Source of the DNA: Opisthocomus hoazin
Lineage: Eukaryota > Chordata > Aves > Opisthocomiformes > Opisthocomidae
Direction: 5' to 3'
Assembly (NCBI RefSeq): GCF_030867145.1
Contig: NC_134422.1
Span: forward strand, 13,650,531-13,714,530
DNA: 64,000 bases
In this document: positions 52,250 to 63,013 of the stretch, in pieces
How the letters are laid out: each line of letters begins with the position of its first letter
Numbering within the stretch: the first letter of the stretch is position 1
Made by a program: the position numbers and the translations under genes
Notes under the pieces: generated by a model
What the model was told of the DNA's origin: nothing
Database searches by the model: none
Seen by the model: only the letters and a program-made list of their open reading frames with translations

Positions 52250-53050
52250 ATGAAAATGATAAATATTGCTTTATTAAATTACTTTCATACTCCTAAAGAA
52301 ATTTTCTGATTTCCATTACAGAATTAAATGAAGGAAATTCATTGCTGTCTCTGCAGTTATCTAAATTTGGATACAAAAAGGTTGTATAAAGACCAGCCTA
52401 TTCAAGTTGCACAAAAAAGGCAGAAAATAGACAAGTTCCCTTAGGAATCTTGAGGCTCAGAAATATAAAGTCCTACAAATACAATGAAATTAAGAATTCA
52501 GCAATGTGTTGAACAATTGTAAACTGTAACTGCACTAGTGGACCACATTACTCAGCAGTTTCCTTAAAGGTATGAACTGTGAGCTGAACAAAAAGTGTAG
52601 CTGACACAGCAGATCTCATTGAGTTGTTCTCCCTTTCACTCCCTCCAAGTAAAAGTTGTGAGATCAGCATTCAGCATTTAAATGACAGGAAGGAAACTTG
52701 CCTCCATAAATATCAGAAATTTCTCCATTCAGTAACTATTTTATATAAAGTAACTAGCTGTTACAAATCAGTTTCAAGTAAAACAGGTGGCTGAGGCAAA
52801 AATAATCAAAATCAGATCATACACAATTTTACTGTAAATACAGTAATTTGAAAAATAAACTCATAACCATGGCACTGATGGGATATCAATGCTGCTGTAT
52901 TATAGACATGATGTGTCAGTAGAAAATTAGGATGTCTGTTATCAAAATTGAGGACATTCATTCCAGTCTCTGGTAATCTAATCTTAGTGCAAAACAAACG
53001 CTAAGACACATTTAGCAAAAAAGGTGATACATTTAAGGCCAAAAATTTGT
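52250..53050 (-). other. EAF2: EAF2 3' untranslated region
   Basis: The minus strand runs about 0.8 kb from the EAF2 stop codon to the first canonical polyadenylation signal. It is AT-rich and has no competing AATAAA on this strand that I can see. The 61-codon frame at 52812-52997 within it is chance. The 3' end is placed about 20 nt past the signal, where a T/GT-rich stretch (TTTTCATGTGTCTG on the minus strand) fits a cleavage downstream element. Confidence 0.65.
52270..52275 (-). terminator. EAF2: Polyadenylation signal of EAF2 (AATAAA)
   Basis: TTTATT on the plus strand reads AATAAA on the minus strand. It is the first such hexamer after the stop codon, and a GT/T-rich element lies about 15-30 nt further downstream. 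Confidence 0.6.
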
Positions 53051-53097
53051 TCAGTCATCACTATCGCTTCCAGATTCACTCAGCTGCAAGTCATTTC
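53051..53097 (-). CDS. EAF2: EAF2 last coding exon (exon 6)
   Basis: After the acceptor CTTCTAG the exon supplies two bases that complete an Arg codon begun in exon 5, then [14 protein letters not shown] and TGA (53051-53053). This acidic Ser/Asp end is shared by EAF1 and EAF2 and ends the activation domain; the S-D-S-D pattern is typical of casein kinase 2 substrates (inference). The 3' UTR follows without a break. Confidence 0.95.
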
Positions 53098-56000
53098 CTA
53101 GAAGAGAGTCAACATATTAGTCATTTTCAAGGAAACACTTTTCTTCTTTCAAGATATTCCCTCTCCCAATTAAAGGCTTAAATAAAAAAAAAAAAAAAAA
53201 AAACCAACCACACCAAACAGGTCAGTGGGGTTGGACTGGATGATCTTTAAAGGTCCCTTCTAACCCAAACTATCCTAGGAGAAGAGAATAAATAGGTGTA
53301 GAACCAAACGCCCCAGTGACAGAACCTTAGAGAGATCTTTTCTACAATTTTAAAATCTTGGCAAGGAATCCATTAGCTTATTAGCCACCAGTGCATTTAG
53401 TTAATATCACCAGATCACAAAAGGCAACACCTAGCTATCTCTGCCACCCACATTTTCATGCTTCATAAGTAGGAAAACTGCTGGTGAATGCAGTTTTGTG
53501 AAAAACGAGTTGTTGGTTTGTTTGAAACACATCTGAATGCTACTCAGCTGTGCTTCAAAACAAAGTGGTGTCTCAATCAAGAAGAGCAGCTCTTTGATGT
53601 ACCATTTAAAGATGTATCAGTGACCTACTATTTCAAACAGGTTTTGGAACAAGTGAACAAACAAAACATCAAAAGAAATTTTACAAAGCACTTTAATTTG
53701 GTGGCTATATATATTTCAAAATGGGGAAGTAAGAAGAAAGATTACATTGTGCTTGCAATGGATGTCCATAAGCTTAGGAGGTGGGAGGGAGGGACTCTTT
53801 CCAGGATGACAGATAACCAACAAAAAATACAGCAGCATGCTATACAGAACCTACATCATATCCAGCAACTTCCCACACATTTTTAAGAATTTGTTCCAAC
53901 TAGTATGCTTTTATTCACACCACCTTTTCCAAACAGCCATTAAAAAAAAAAAAAAAAAAAAAAAAAAGTATCTCAGACTGTGTCTTGCAGAAATGGCCTA
54001 AAAAGCAATGAAAAAAAAAATAAAAAAAAAAATCACAAACTGAGTAGGCACACTGTCTTCACACGCCTTTTCCTCAGCTGCAGCACCCTTCACAGACCAC
54101 TTTTGCAGATGGGTAAAATGTAACCTCAAGAGGGTAAACCCAACAAGACACTCAGATTGGATCTTTTGTTATCAGGCATATCATTTCTGCCAGAACACTG
54201 AAGTCTTTAACATGGCTGCATTTAGCCATCCTTTGTTTTCCACAGTGTCGTCACTAAAGCTTAGAAAGTGGTACATGATTCTCTGCAACACAACAGAAAA
54301 CACTTTTATATAAGACAAGAATAGCGAAGATGGCCGTTTCCAGCAATCTTTAAAGTATTACTGTAGACAAATTTATTTCTAATTCTCTACAGAGAGACAA
54401 CATTTACGATGTGTTATTTTAATATAAAGTTGAAATTTTGAAAGAGCAAAATCAAGTAATTTGCCAATAATTATCCAGGACAATATATTATCCCGAGAAA
54501 TAACATTTCAAGGCAGAGAATGGCATTAGTAAATTAAACTCATGTGTTTATCACTCAAAGGAAAACTTACAGTGACTTCTTAGAAATCCCAGCCCTGTTA
54601 TGCGCTACCTGCTTTAGGAGAGGACTGGGAGTACGAACAAGAAGATAACCTTCCAAATAGTGATTCTGCAGCCTTCAAAAGCTCTTTCAACGCAGTTAAT
54701 AGAAATTACACAAACCCTGTAACACCAGCCAAAAATACCAATGCTTGTGAAAACCAACAGATGGGAAAAGCAAGAACTCCAAGTTCCAGAGTCAGAAATA
54801 ATGCATTAGGATTTACTTCTGGGAAAATTTTCTGCCCCATTTTTATAACCCTGCCTCCAAAAAACACCTTCAGAGAGATGGCAAAATAACACAGACTAGC
54901 CTTGGTAGTTTTCAGACGGGTTTGGTGCAAGAATTGAAAGTTCCTATAACTAGGACTCCGAAGAAACATCTAGAATCTGTTGTACTTACAAGGCAGCAAT
55001 AAAGCAGGGAAAACTGTTGAATTCAGTTTTCACCATGCCAATTGCTTATTAGCTATATTAATTGAGGAAATAGATTGCACTGCAAATTACGACATTTCCT
55101 AAACTTTTACATCAATGACTATAAATATGTTCAGTTGAATTCTTGCCTGTTATAGGAGACAGCAGTAACCTGCGTTTCACAGATCTTAGTGGTCACACCA
55201 GCATGAAACTAGTGCAAGGGAAAGTTATTTCATGACTAGCTGGTTGTACCAATGCCGAGAATCAAAAGAAGTGAAGTTGTGCTGGATACTATGTACATAA
55301 CACAAGGACCCAGAACAGCCAATCTATGCTGGTTTTTCTGTGGAAGATTACTTTATTTAACATAACTCTTGTTTAAACAAGAAGTAGACATAAAGCAACA
55401 TATGATCAAATATTTATGAAGAACAGATTCATTAGTGCCACCATTCACAAACTTTGATCTAAGGCAATATATAATCAGCTTCTGAAGGTAGAAAGGGGAA
55501 GAAGCAGTATTTTGGGGTTGAGGGGCAGTCTTGAGCCCTGGATTCCTGAAGGGGTGGATGGTGTATATCTGACAGAAGTATTTGGTTACCATGCTCTAGA
55601 CACCACCTCCTGTGTTTTCCTGAATCCCACAAAACCTCAGCTGCATGATTTCTACATGCAAGATGAAACTCTGCTCTCTAACCCTTCCCCCAGCCTTCTG
55701 CCTGCACACAGCAAGCCAAAGGGAAACTTCACTAATTATACATATATAATATGGCCCCGATTCTACAGAGGTGCACAAAACTAGTCATGCACATAAGCAA
55801 TCAGACCTCGAAACAGGATTAGACAAGCAAACAGATTGTGCTGACATTTGTTGATTCAATATTTTATTTCTGTAAAACATTATTTGAGATGGAAGAAATG
55901 ACTGTACAGGACCCCAACTGAGAACTCTTGCCATTCAAGCTAGAACCATGTGCTATCCATTTAGTTTCTCCAGGTTTCACTCTTCTGCCAAATTCCCTCA

Positions 56001-59000
56001 GCAAGGGAGCTAGAGAAACACATTCTCCTTGAAAGTGACATTTTTGATCTTTGTCTAGTTGAAGTGTATTTTAAGCATTAACCATACTGGACGTTGGAAA
56101 CATAATCATTTTAAGCAGTAAACAGATCCATAACCATAACAGAAGTAAACAGCATTAAGCTAAAAATCTAGGCAAGCTCAGGTAGTCAAGCCCAAGGCTT
56201 GATGCTGCAGACAGAGTTTCTGCCTATCAACATGGTTCTCTAACACCATCAAGCCACCAAGTTCCCCTGTAATAGTTTTGATGTTGTCATGTTTTAAGAG
56301 GTGTTTTCTCACTATGACTGTTGGAACTGGTGGACTTGGCCACCTGTACTTGTAAGTGTATTTCTCAGTGGAAGCTTTGCCAGCTGGGATTCTGACACTG
56401 GGGATAGAACTTAGTCTCATTTTCATAACAGTTTTATTTAAAGCATGAAGAATGCGAAATCCCATTTGTGAATAAGGGTTGAAATAAATTGCACACTCTA
56501 AAGTTACACAAATTGTAAACATGAAGACATTGTTGTCTACAGTGACAGTAAAATGAAAGCAGCATTTAGTCCTTTGCACACAATGTCACAGGACTTTTCA
56601 GTCTGATCTTATCTGTTAATGCAGTACATAAATAACTAGCACAGATATTTAATTCAGTATTTAAATACTAGCTACAAAATAAACCCCAACCTGTTCATGT
56701 TATCCATTAAGTACTGAAATAAAAGTAGATCTGCCAGAGTCTAAAATTTCAGTATAACGAGTTTACATATAAATGATAAACTTTAAAGATCTTGGGCTGC
56801 AAACCAGGGTTGATCTCTTCAAACCGGGAGCCTGCAGCTAAGCACCCAATTAAAAATATAATTGGTTTTGAAGAGTCACTATAGCTGAATACTCACTTCT
56901 ATGTCTGAATACTCCTGCTATTCAGGTAGCGAACTTAAGATTCTCTACCTAGTGGGATTTTTTTTCTGTCCAAACTATCCTTTTTCGAATACACTGAGCA
57001 CTCAGTTCCAGACTGTGCAGCAACCACTTCTTGAACAACATCACAGCTACTCTTCAAATTATTTTTAGTTGCCTGAATGGGTGGAATAAGATAGTATCAC
57101 CTGAAAGCAGATTGCCTCCTTCCTTGTAGGCAAAGGACAGTTTTGCCATGCTGTCCAGTGGAATAGTGCCATGAATAATAGTAACTGAAGTAGCTAAGAA
57201 TACACCATCTCTCCTGTAATTCAGAGTATTGCTAGTATAGGATCTTGCCCATAGTTCTACCCAAGAAATTATAAGCATATGTTTTGGGAGTGCCCTGTTA
57301 GTTCAAGTATTTTCAATACAAAATTACTGTTCTCCAGTCCCAATGTACATAACTGGGAGGAAGCCAGAAGAGCTTAGGAAATATTTTCAACTGCATCAGC
57401 TTTAAACTAATATCTCTGGGGACCAAGAACCTTCTAGCTCACTGTCTAATTCAGACCGCTGCTGAACAATCAAACCCTAGCATCACTTCCCACAGTTTTA
57501 ATTATAACAGAGACATAGTTAAAAACAATATGGTTTCCTTTCAGAATCTTGATGTCTGGAGTTGTGCACTAAGAAAAGAACAGCCTTTGTACTTACGTAG
57601 TGTATTCATCATATGACCACTGCTCTCTTGGGATCTGTTATGACTGGCATCTTTGTCAGGGACAGGCTGATGTGGTATGGCAGACACAGTAGGCTGTGGC
57701 TGCAAATACGGCATTGACATAGGAAGAGAGGGCTTCATTTCCTCATCTTCAGAATCACTAGAACTATTTTCACTACTCGATGAAGAGGATGAAGAACTTT
57801 TAGAGTCAGATGAACTATCAGAGCTACTCAGCTGGTCCATGATACTGGCTTCTGCTTTTAGCTCTGCAAACAACATGATTTGTCTCTCAATTAACATTCA
57901 TCATAATTGAAATATAAGCAGGGAAAAAAAATTAAAAAAGAAAAGTCAACAACATAAATCAGGTCAATGCATTACAGTAACTAAAAAACCCAAACAAAAC
58001 CAAACCAGAAACACCAAAACTCTCCAGAACAATGAAAAGCGCACAAGCAAGCATCCAGCCTGTCATCTGGTTTTCTTCTCTTGTAGCTTGGGTACTTTTT
58101 TCCCTTCCAAGCCAAGCGTTAGAACAAGGGTGACTGAATCCAAATGCTAACCCCACATTCCACAGGGTGGTGCATTCCACGTAGCCTTTAACTTCTGCAG
58201 CTAGCAAGTCTTATGTATTTTCCTTAGCACCCCCAAAGATGCCTTTCACTGACTAAAAACTGCAGTTACAATCACACAGGTGAGTTGGCTGTAAGATGTT
58301 TGCAGTGGCACGCAAAATGCCTCCCAGCAGTTCAGCATTACAATCAATACACTTGTTTAGACTATGTGACATGTTGCTCAAAATTAAATTAAGCGTGAAG
58401 AACATCCAAAGGAACCATCCACAGTTTACTATTAGGAAGATTTCACCAAATCCTTGTTCTCTTTATAGTTGTGTGGGTGGGGCAAAAGCTAGAACACCAC
58501 AAGGCAGACAAGAAATACTGGAATTTAACGGATCAGACTGACTCAGACAACTTGCATTCTTGATGAAATAACTCGCCTGACTAAAATAACATTTGGGAGA
58601 GTATGACTGGATACATCACGCTGCACACTCTGCATTTTTTATATATACTAGCCAAAGCCCAACATATAGAGCAAGTTTTTCAGAAAGGGTACACACAATA
58701 ATTGTGCAAAATAAGGGCGCTGCTGAAGCGAGAAGTCTGTTTCAGACTACTGAATCATTGTGGATGGAGATTTTATGCAGTGACTTGGAGTTACCCAGAG
58801 TGCAAAAGTTCATCATTATACAAGATCGTAACTACCCGGACACTTGTTCATATGATCTTACAAGCACTTGGAATACTTCAGGAACAGCTTTGATATAGCA
58901 GACATAAAAAAGCACATAGGAGGGTGGCCCATCTCACTTCAAATTCTCCCAATACATAAGAACAGGTTGAAGATGAAAGTCACCAAGATGCAAGATGGCT

Positions 59001-62000
59001 CAGAGCTTAATCGAGAGAAGGGAGAACAAAAGAATAAGCTTCAACACAAGCTTCCACAAAGCCTTCCAATTCTGAGTTATCAAAGGCCACTCTAAAGGAA
59101 AAGTACTTAGGGCAGTCAGCCTTATCAAAGGCCAGCCTAAAGGAAAATGGTGTTCAGGAAAAACGGCACCTGAAACAGTGAGGCTATGGCTACAAGGACA
59201 AGCTAACTCAATGCCAAGAAAGAACAGAAAGTACAATAAGAGATCGTACTGGCTGACTCATACATAAGAAAAGAGAAGGGGGGGTAGAGAAGGATGCATC
59301 CTCCTGTTACTAAGGTCATGTATAAGAGAACAGCTTAAGGACAGAAAAGACAACAGAAAAGCTAAGGCAAAAATTGGGATGTAGCTAGCAGAATGATCAA
59401 GAAGTAATGTCAAAATTAATTCTACAGAAGAAAGGCCAAAGAAACAACTGACCTACCACACATCTGGAGCTCTAAGCTAACTGAAAGAAACCACTCAAGT
59501 CCTATGCTAGAGGACAAAGGTACAGTGATCTTTCCCCCACCCAAAAAAACAAAGTTAGTAACACGTTCAAGGTAGTGTACTGAAGCAGGAACAGTTCGTT
59601 ACACAACCGTGGTATGAAGAACGATTAAGCAGGCAACACTTCTGAAGAGTCTGAGTTACAGTAGATCACTACACACAGCTCTACCGCACCATACTGTTAT
59701 GGAAGTGACAAGCATTACACTGTATGTGATACTATTTGGTCTTTGTGTATAAAGATGAATAGTGCCTGTAAGACAGTCTTCTTGCTCAACTCAGCACTGC
59801 TAAAACCTTAGCTGAAACAGTAAATGTATTTAGGCACTACACTTCAGGAAGTTCTTGGACTCGTTGCAAGATACCTAAGGGAGAGTGACAATTAATCAAG
59901 TATCTAGAAAACTGGCATCGTTTTACTTAAATAATGGAAGAGACATAGAGACTTCCGAGTACATGAAGGACTGCTCAAAAGCAGCAGAGTAATCTGGCCT
60001 ATACTTGCATGTTAAGTATGAAAGTAGTAATGGGCATACTGTCAGATTATTTATCAGGGAGAACTTGAACAGTAAAGAGAGTGAAGCCCTGGAATGGATT
60101 GCCAGAGAGAACACAGGATCTGTCACCGGAAGGCTTTAAGAACATGTTAAAAAATGTCAGAAATCTCACTTGAGGACAGAAGGATGGACTAGATGACTTT
60201 AAAGGGTCCCTACCATCCCTATTTGTCAAGTATTCCCCATTCTTTAGTAGTACTCAAAATGGGACTGGCACTACATAGGAGTCTGATACATGTTGGCAGC
60301 ATGACTTGCAGTATGTTTGACACCCACCCACCCTCGCCTCAAAACAACAGACCACCAAGAAAAAGTATCATTTTATTCCATGTGCTCGAGTACTCCTCTT
60401 TGCAACCGTACATGTATTCTGGTACTGTTCTGTAGTATAGATTTCTGGTCAGAGTTTAAGACCAAAATAGAAAAAAATCCCCTACCTTCAAAATGACTCA
60501 TCTAAAAAAAAAAAAAAAATTTGTTTAAAGGAATTCAGAACATCTTGGGAGGCAGATGTCAATTCCAGTCACTGAAACTGCCACCTGTCAGCATTTCTGT
60601 AGCAAGTAATTACCACCTGCCATCCTCCTTGTCCTCAAAGGGAAATAAGGCCTCCTATTAAGTGAAATATGAGTGTCACACCAAACCAGAGTCTCTCAAG
60701 AACAGAGTACATAGCACTGCTCAAGGGTTGATTTATGCAGGTTTTTAGCTGTCTTTTTCATTGGAACCTCATCTTTCACAAGGTCTTATCTGGTAATTTA
60801 AAATGTATTTTGAGTTGTAAAGCGCTGTAACCTATACATTTACTGAGCGCAGAGAAAGAAAGAGGAGCGATGTCAAAACAGAGGCGACTCAGTCGGGTCC
60901 AGTGCAACAATACAACCAACTATATGTTTAATTAAAATAGCAGCAGAAGACAGAATCAAGGAGAGAGCAGTGGGACCCTTAGCATTATTAAGTCTAATAC
61001 TTCATCTGATTTTTCACTTTAGCGAGTTTCAAATACTGTTTTGTTACCACTTGAGCCAGAGTGTTCATTTCCATATCAGGGCAAAGTACATAATCAGCTT
61101 CTAGTGTGAATCTCAAAGAAACAAAACCAAAAACCACACAAAACACATTGGCTCTTAAAAACTAATTGCTAGTTAAGAGCAAAGTTTATGAAACTTATGT
61201 GCCAGTGGAGCTTACCTCGTTCAATGTCATCCATAGGAGAAGATGGAAACATCTTTTCTTTAGGTGGAGAATTTTTAACGTTGTTGGGAACCTTAGTTGC
61301 ATTTCGCATTTGCTGCTGTTGCTGCTCTATGCGAGACTGAACTTTACTGCTTCCTTCAGCTCTGCAGGTAAAAGCAAAAGATTATTAATTACTAGAAGAC
61401 AAGATGCAAGGAAATATGCAAGAATACAGTACCTAAAGTTATGGAATTGTTTGTCATGCCTTTCTAAATAGCATCATTAGATTTCTAAGTACATTAGTAC
61501 ACTGGCATATAATTATATAAAGTTGCACTAAAAATTGGCTTTTAATACTGTGTTAATAACTTTTTAACCCTTTGTCAGTTGATTTGTTTTTATACCTGGC
61601 TACCCAGGATCACTTATAAGTAATTTCCAGCAGAATTACTATTATGTACTCAGCAGTAGAAAAGAAAATATTCAAAAACTTGGTATCAGCAAAACAAGCC
61701 ATTAATACTACTGAAACATGTCACAAGATTGATCTTTTTTTATTTCCTCATTTAGAAGTCAGAAGACAGTATGCAAGCTACTTTCCAAACAGATTTCTCC
61801 CCCAACTCATCAGAAAATAGTTACCATCTCTTTCAACAATGTAACAGTTTTTAGTTTAAACAAACAAACAAACAAAAAACCCACATTCCCATTTCTTCCA
61901 CCAATCAAGACTCGAAAGCTGTAAACTCAGTGTGCTGAGAAAGCAGGCTTTTCACTCTCTTGAACAAGGCCAAGTATTTTCTAAAAATGATGTTTTGCTA

Positions 62001-63013
62001 AAAATAGTAATAGGTAGTCCTGCATCTCAGTTTAAACTCATTATCAAATTGATTTTCACAATGAGTAAAGCACAGTTGTTTCTCCTGTAAACCACCCACC
62101 TGGTTTTTTTCACAGTGATGTTGCTACTAAGTTTCTCTAGGCGACATTCTCCAGTGTCATGGTTGATAATTAAGATACATTCCTTTAGGTAAGGCTTCTT
62201 TGAGCCCTTGAACACCGTCACTGGTGGAGTTGAGCCCTATTAAATCAAAGTCCAGTAAGTGTTACTCGTGCAGCCTTTTTTTTTCTTGTCTTCTTAGAAA
62301 CATCAATCCATTACGGTGATGACAAGTTCACTACAAGTGACCATTTCTAGCCTTTAAAAATGTTACCGGCTAATTCACAATATCAATTAGATTCACAGCA
62401 GCCATGACCAAAAGCAGCTGGAATGGGATTTCACCCAGCTTAGCTTAGTTTGAAACTGATTAAATGCTTATTTCCCAATGACACCATGCTCACTGTAGGA
62501 CTCCTTTTACCAAAAGGGGTTTCAGTTACCATATCAGCAGAGCAGTAAGGCATGGCAGGTAGTAAATTTTCCCTTTCCAGTCTTTCCTGCTTTAGAACTG
62601 CACTAGAGCAATAAATACCAAGGGGAAACTTGCACTGCCAACATCCACATGAAGCTTTTCTGTGTACGCAACACTTCTGGGTCATCCTACAGCATATTTC
62701 CAATGCGGTGAATACACTTAAAGTCACAGTGCAGCTGTTTAACCTTCAGGTCTTTTGAAATTTTACATTCCTGCTGCAATTGTTTTTCTACTCTAAAAAT
62801 CACACAAGCAGCTCTGAAACAGCACTGAAACCTCATATCCTTCTCTATTCAGTATGTACCTATCACAACAAAATAAATAGTTCCCTTAGGCCCGCCACTC
62901 TTCAGCCACCCCACTCACCTCAATATTTGGCAGTGTTATTGTCACCTGTTCACCTTTGCCAACTTCAAGGTCTCCTTCACAGGACATATCAATAGATGCA
63001 GGCTTGAAGTCAT
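53051..63013 (-). CDS. EAF2: ELL-associated factor 2 (EAF2), spliced, exons 2-6, N-terminus outside window
   Basis: EAF2 is a nuclear transcription elongation cofactor. It binds ELL-family proteins and boosts their stimulation of RNA polymerase II, within or beside the super elongation complex; in mammals it is also known as U19, an androgen-responsive growth suppressor. Five exons join in matching phases into 229 codons and a stop. Order: EAF domain ([52 protein letters not shown]), Gln run and Pro/Ser linker ending MDDIER, Ser/Asp-rich acidic activation region, and the conserved end [14 protein letters not shown]. Human EAF2 is about 260 residues, so about 36 are missing; these lie in exon 1, right of the window. 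It is EAF2 rather than EAF1 because of [29 protein letters not shown] and the Lys inside the Ser run. Introns seen whole are 682, 738, 3352 and 4499 bp. Confidence 0.96.
53184..53203 (+). repeat. A-tract, 20 bp
   Basis: A homopolymer of 20 A follows TTAAAT, shortly before a CR1 3' fragment and close to the EAF2 exon 6 acceptor (about 85 bp upstream on the minus strand, where it reads as poly-T). Confidence 0.9.
53221..53280 (+). mobile_element. CR1 3' end fragment in EAF2 intron 5
   Basis: GGTTGGACTGGATGATCTTT, then AAAGGTCCCTTCTAACCC and a decayed octamer, is the classic CR1 3' UTR end. Only about 60 bp remain. It is antisense to EAF2. Confidence 0.85.
53942..53967 (+). repeat. A-tract, 26 bp
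   Basis: The longest homopolymer in the window, in EAF2 intron 5. A second interrupted tract (10 A, T, 11 A) follows at 54011-54032. Confidence 0.9.
57597..57863 (-). CDS. EAF2: EAF2 exon 5, Ser/Asp-rich transactivation region
   Basis: Acceptor TTTGCAG, donor C|GTAAGT, 267 bp, phases matching exons 4 and 6. It encodes [20 protein letters not shown], then a nine-Ser run with one Lys before it, [11 protein letters not shown], a Pro/Met/Gln-rich part ([16 protein letters not shown]) and [20 protein letters not shown]. The acidic/Ser block matches the EAF transactivation domain. The middle Pro/Gln part seems to differ most from human EAF2, as expected for a disordered linker. If the donor is ignored the frame runs 18 more codons into the intron before a stop. 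Confidence 0.96.
59077..59149. repeat. Imperfect duplication, 45-bp period
   Basis: TTATCAAAGGCCACTCTAAA at 59077 recurs as TTATCAAAGGCCAGCCTAAA at 59122, each followed by GGAAAA. The two 28-bp arms differ at only a few positions and are separated by about 17 bp. It lies in EAF2 intron 4. Confidence 0.85.
60068..60222 (+). mobile_element. Old, degraded CR1 3' relic in EAF2 intron 4
   Basis: The run GTGAAGCCCTGGAATGGATT, GCCAGAGAGAACACAGGATC and GGATGGACTAGATGACTTTA, then AAGGGTCCCTACCATCCC, parallels the HW-RLPREVV region and 3' UTR of CR1 with many changes and no frame. It is antisense to EAF2 and older than the other copies in the window. Confidence 0.7.
60504..60519 (+). repeat. A-tract, 16 bp
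   Basis: A simple homopolymer in EAF2 intron 4. Confidence 0.85.
61216..61361 (-). CDS. EAF2: EAF2 exon 4, Gln/Pro linker
   Basis: Acceptor CCTGCAG, donor G|GTAAGC, 146 bp. The first base completes the Arg codon split with exon 3 and the last starts the Glu codon finished in exon 5. It encodes [36 protein letters not shown] and [17 protein letters not shown] followed by a Gln-rich segment and the (I/M)DDIER motif are EAF family landmarks. The five-Gln run is probably disordered and may vary in length between birds. Confidence 0.95.
62100..62236 (-). CDS. EAF2: EAF2 exon 3, core of the EAF domain
   Basis: Acceptor TTTAATAG, donor AG|GTGGGT, 137 bp (45 codons plus two bases). It encodes [40 protein letters not shown] and TVKKT. 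This is the most conserved part of the EAF domain (Pfam EAF), which binds ELL, and it reads essentially identical to mammalian EAF2 as I remember it. EAF1 has KGNKRPYQKDCVL here, which separates the paralogues. Confidence 0.97.
62919..63013 (-). CDS. EAF2: EAF2 exon 2, N-terminal part of the EAF domain
   Basis: Acceptor TATATTTAG, donor GAG|GTGAGT, 95 bp. Its first two bases finish a Tyr codon begun in exon 1 (the family has HTxRYDFKP). It encodes [20 protein letters not shown] and [11 protein letters not shown], the family's signature start of the beta-strand-rich EAF domain. The ATG inside this exon (63011-63013) is out of frame and is not the start codon. Confidence 0.96.

Larger units (their letters stand above)
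53098..57596 (-). other. EAF2: EAF2 intron 5
   Basis: This 4.5-kb intron has GTAAGT/CTTCTAG ends. It contains three A-tracts, a short CR1 3' fragment, and two open frames of 132-133 codons that I do not recognise (53488-53886 plus; 56178-56579 minus). Several AATAAA hexamers on the minus strand (for example near 55351 and 55864) could in principle serve intronic polyadenylation, but nothing shows that they do. Confidence 0.85.
57864..61215 (-). other. EAF2: EAF2 intron 4
   Basis: This 3.35-kb intron lies between the Gln-linker exon and the Ser/Asp exon. It contains a duplication with 45-bp period near 59.1 kb and an old CR1 relic near 60.1 kb. No other coding or RNA feature was recognised. 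Confidence 0.85.
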
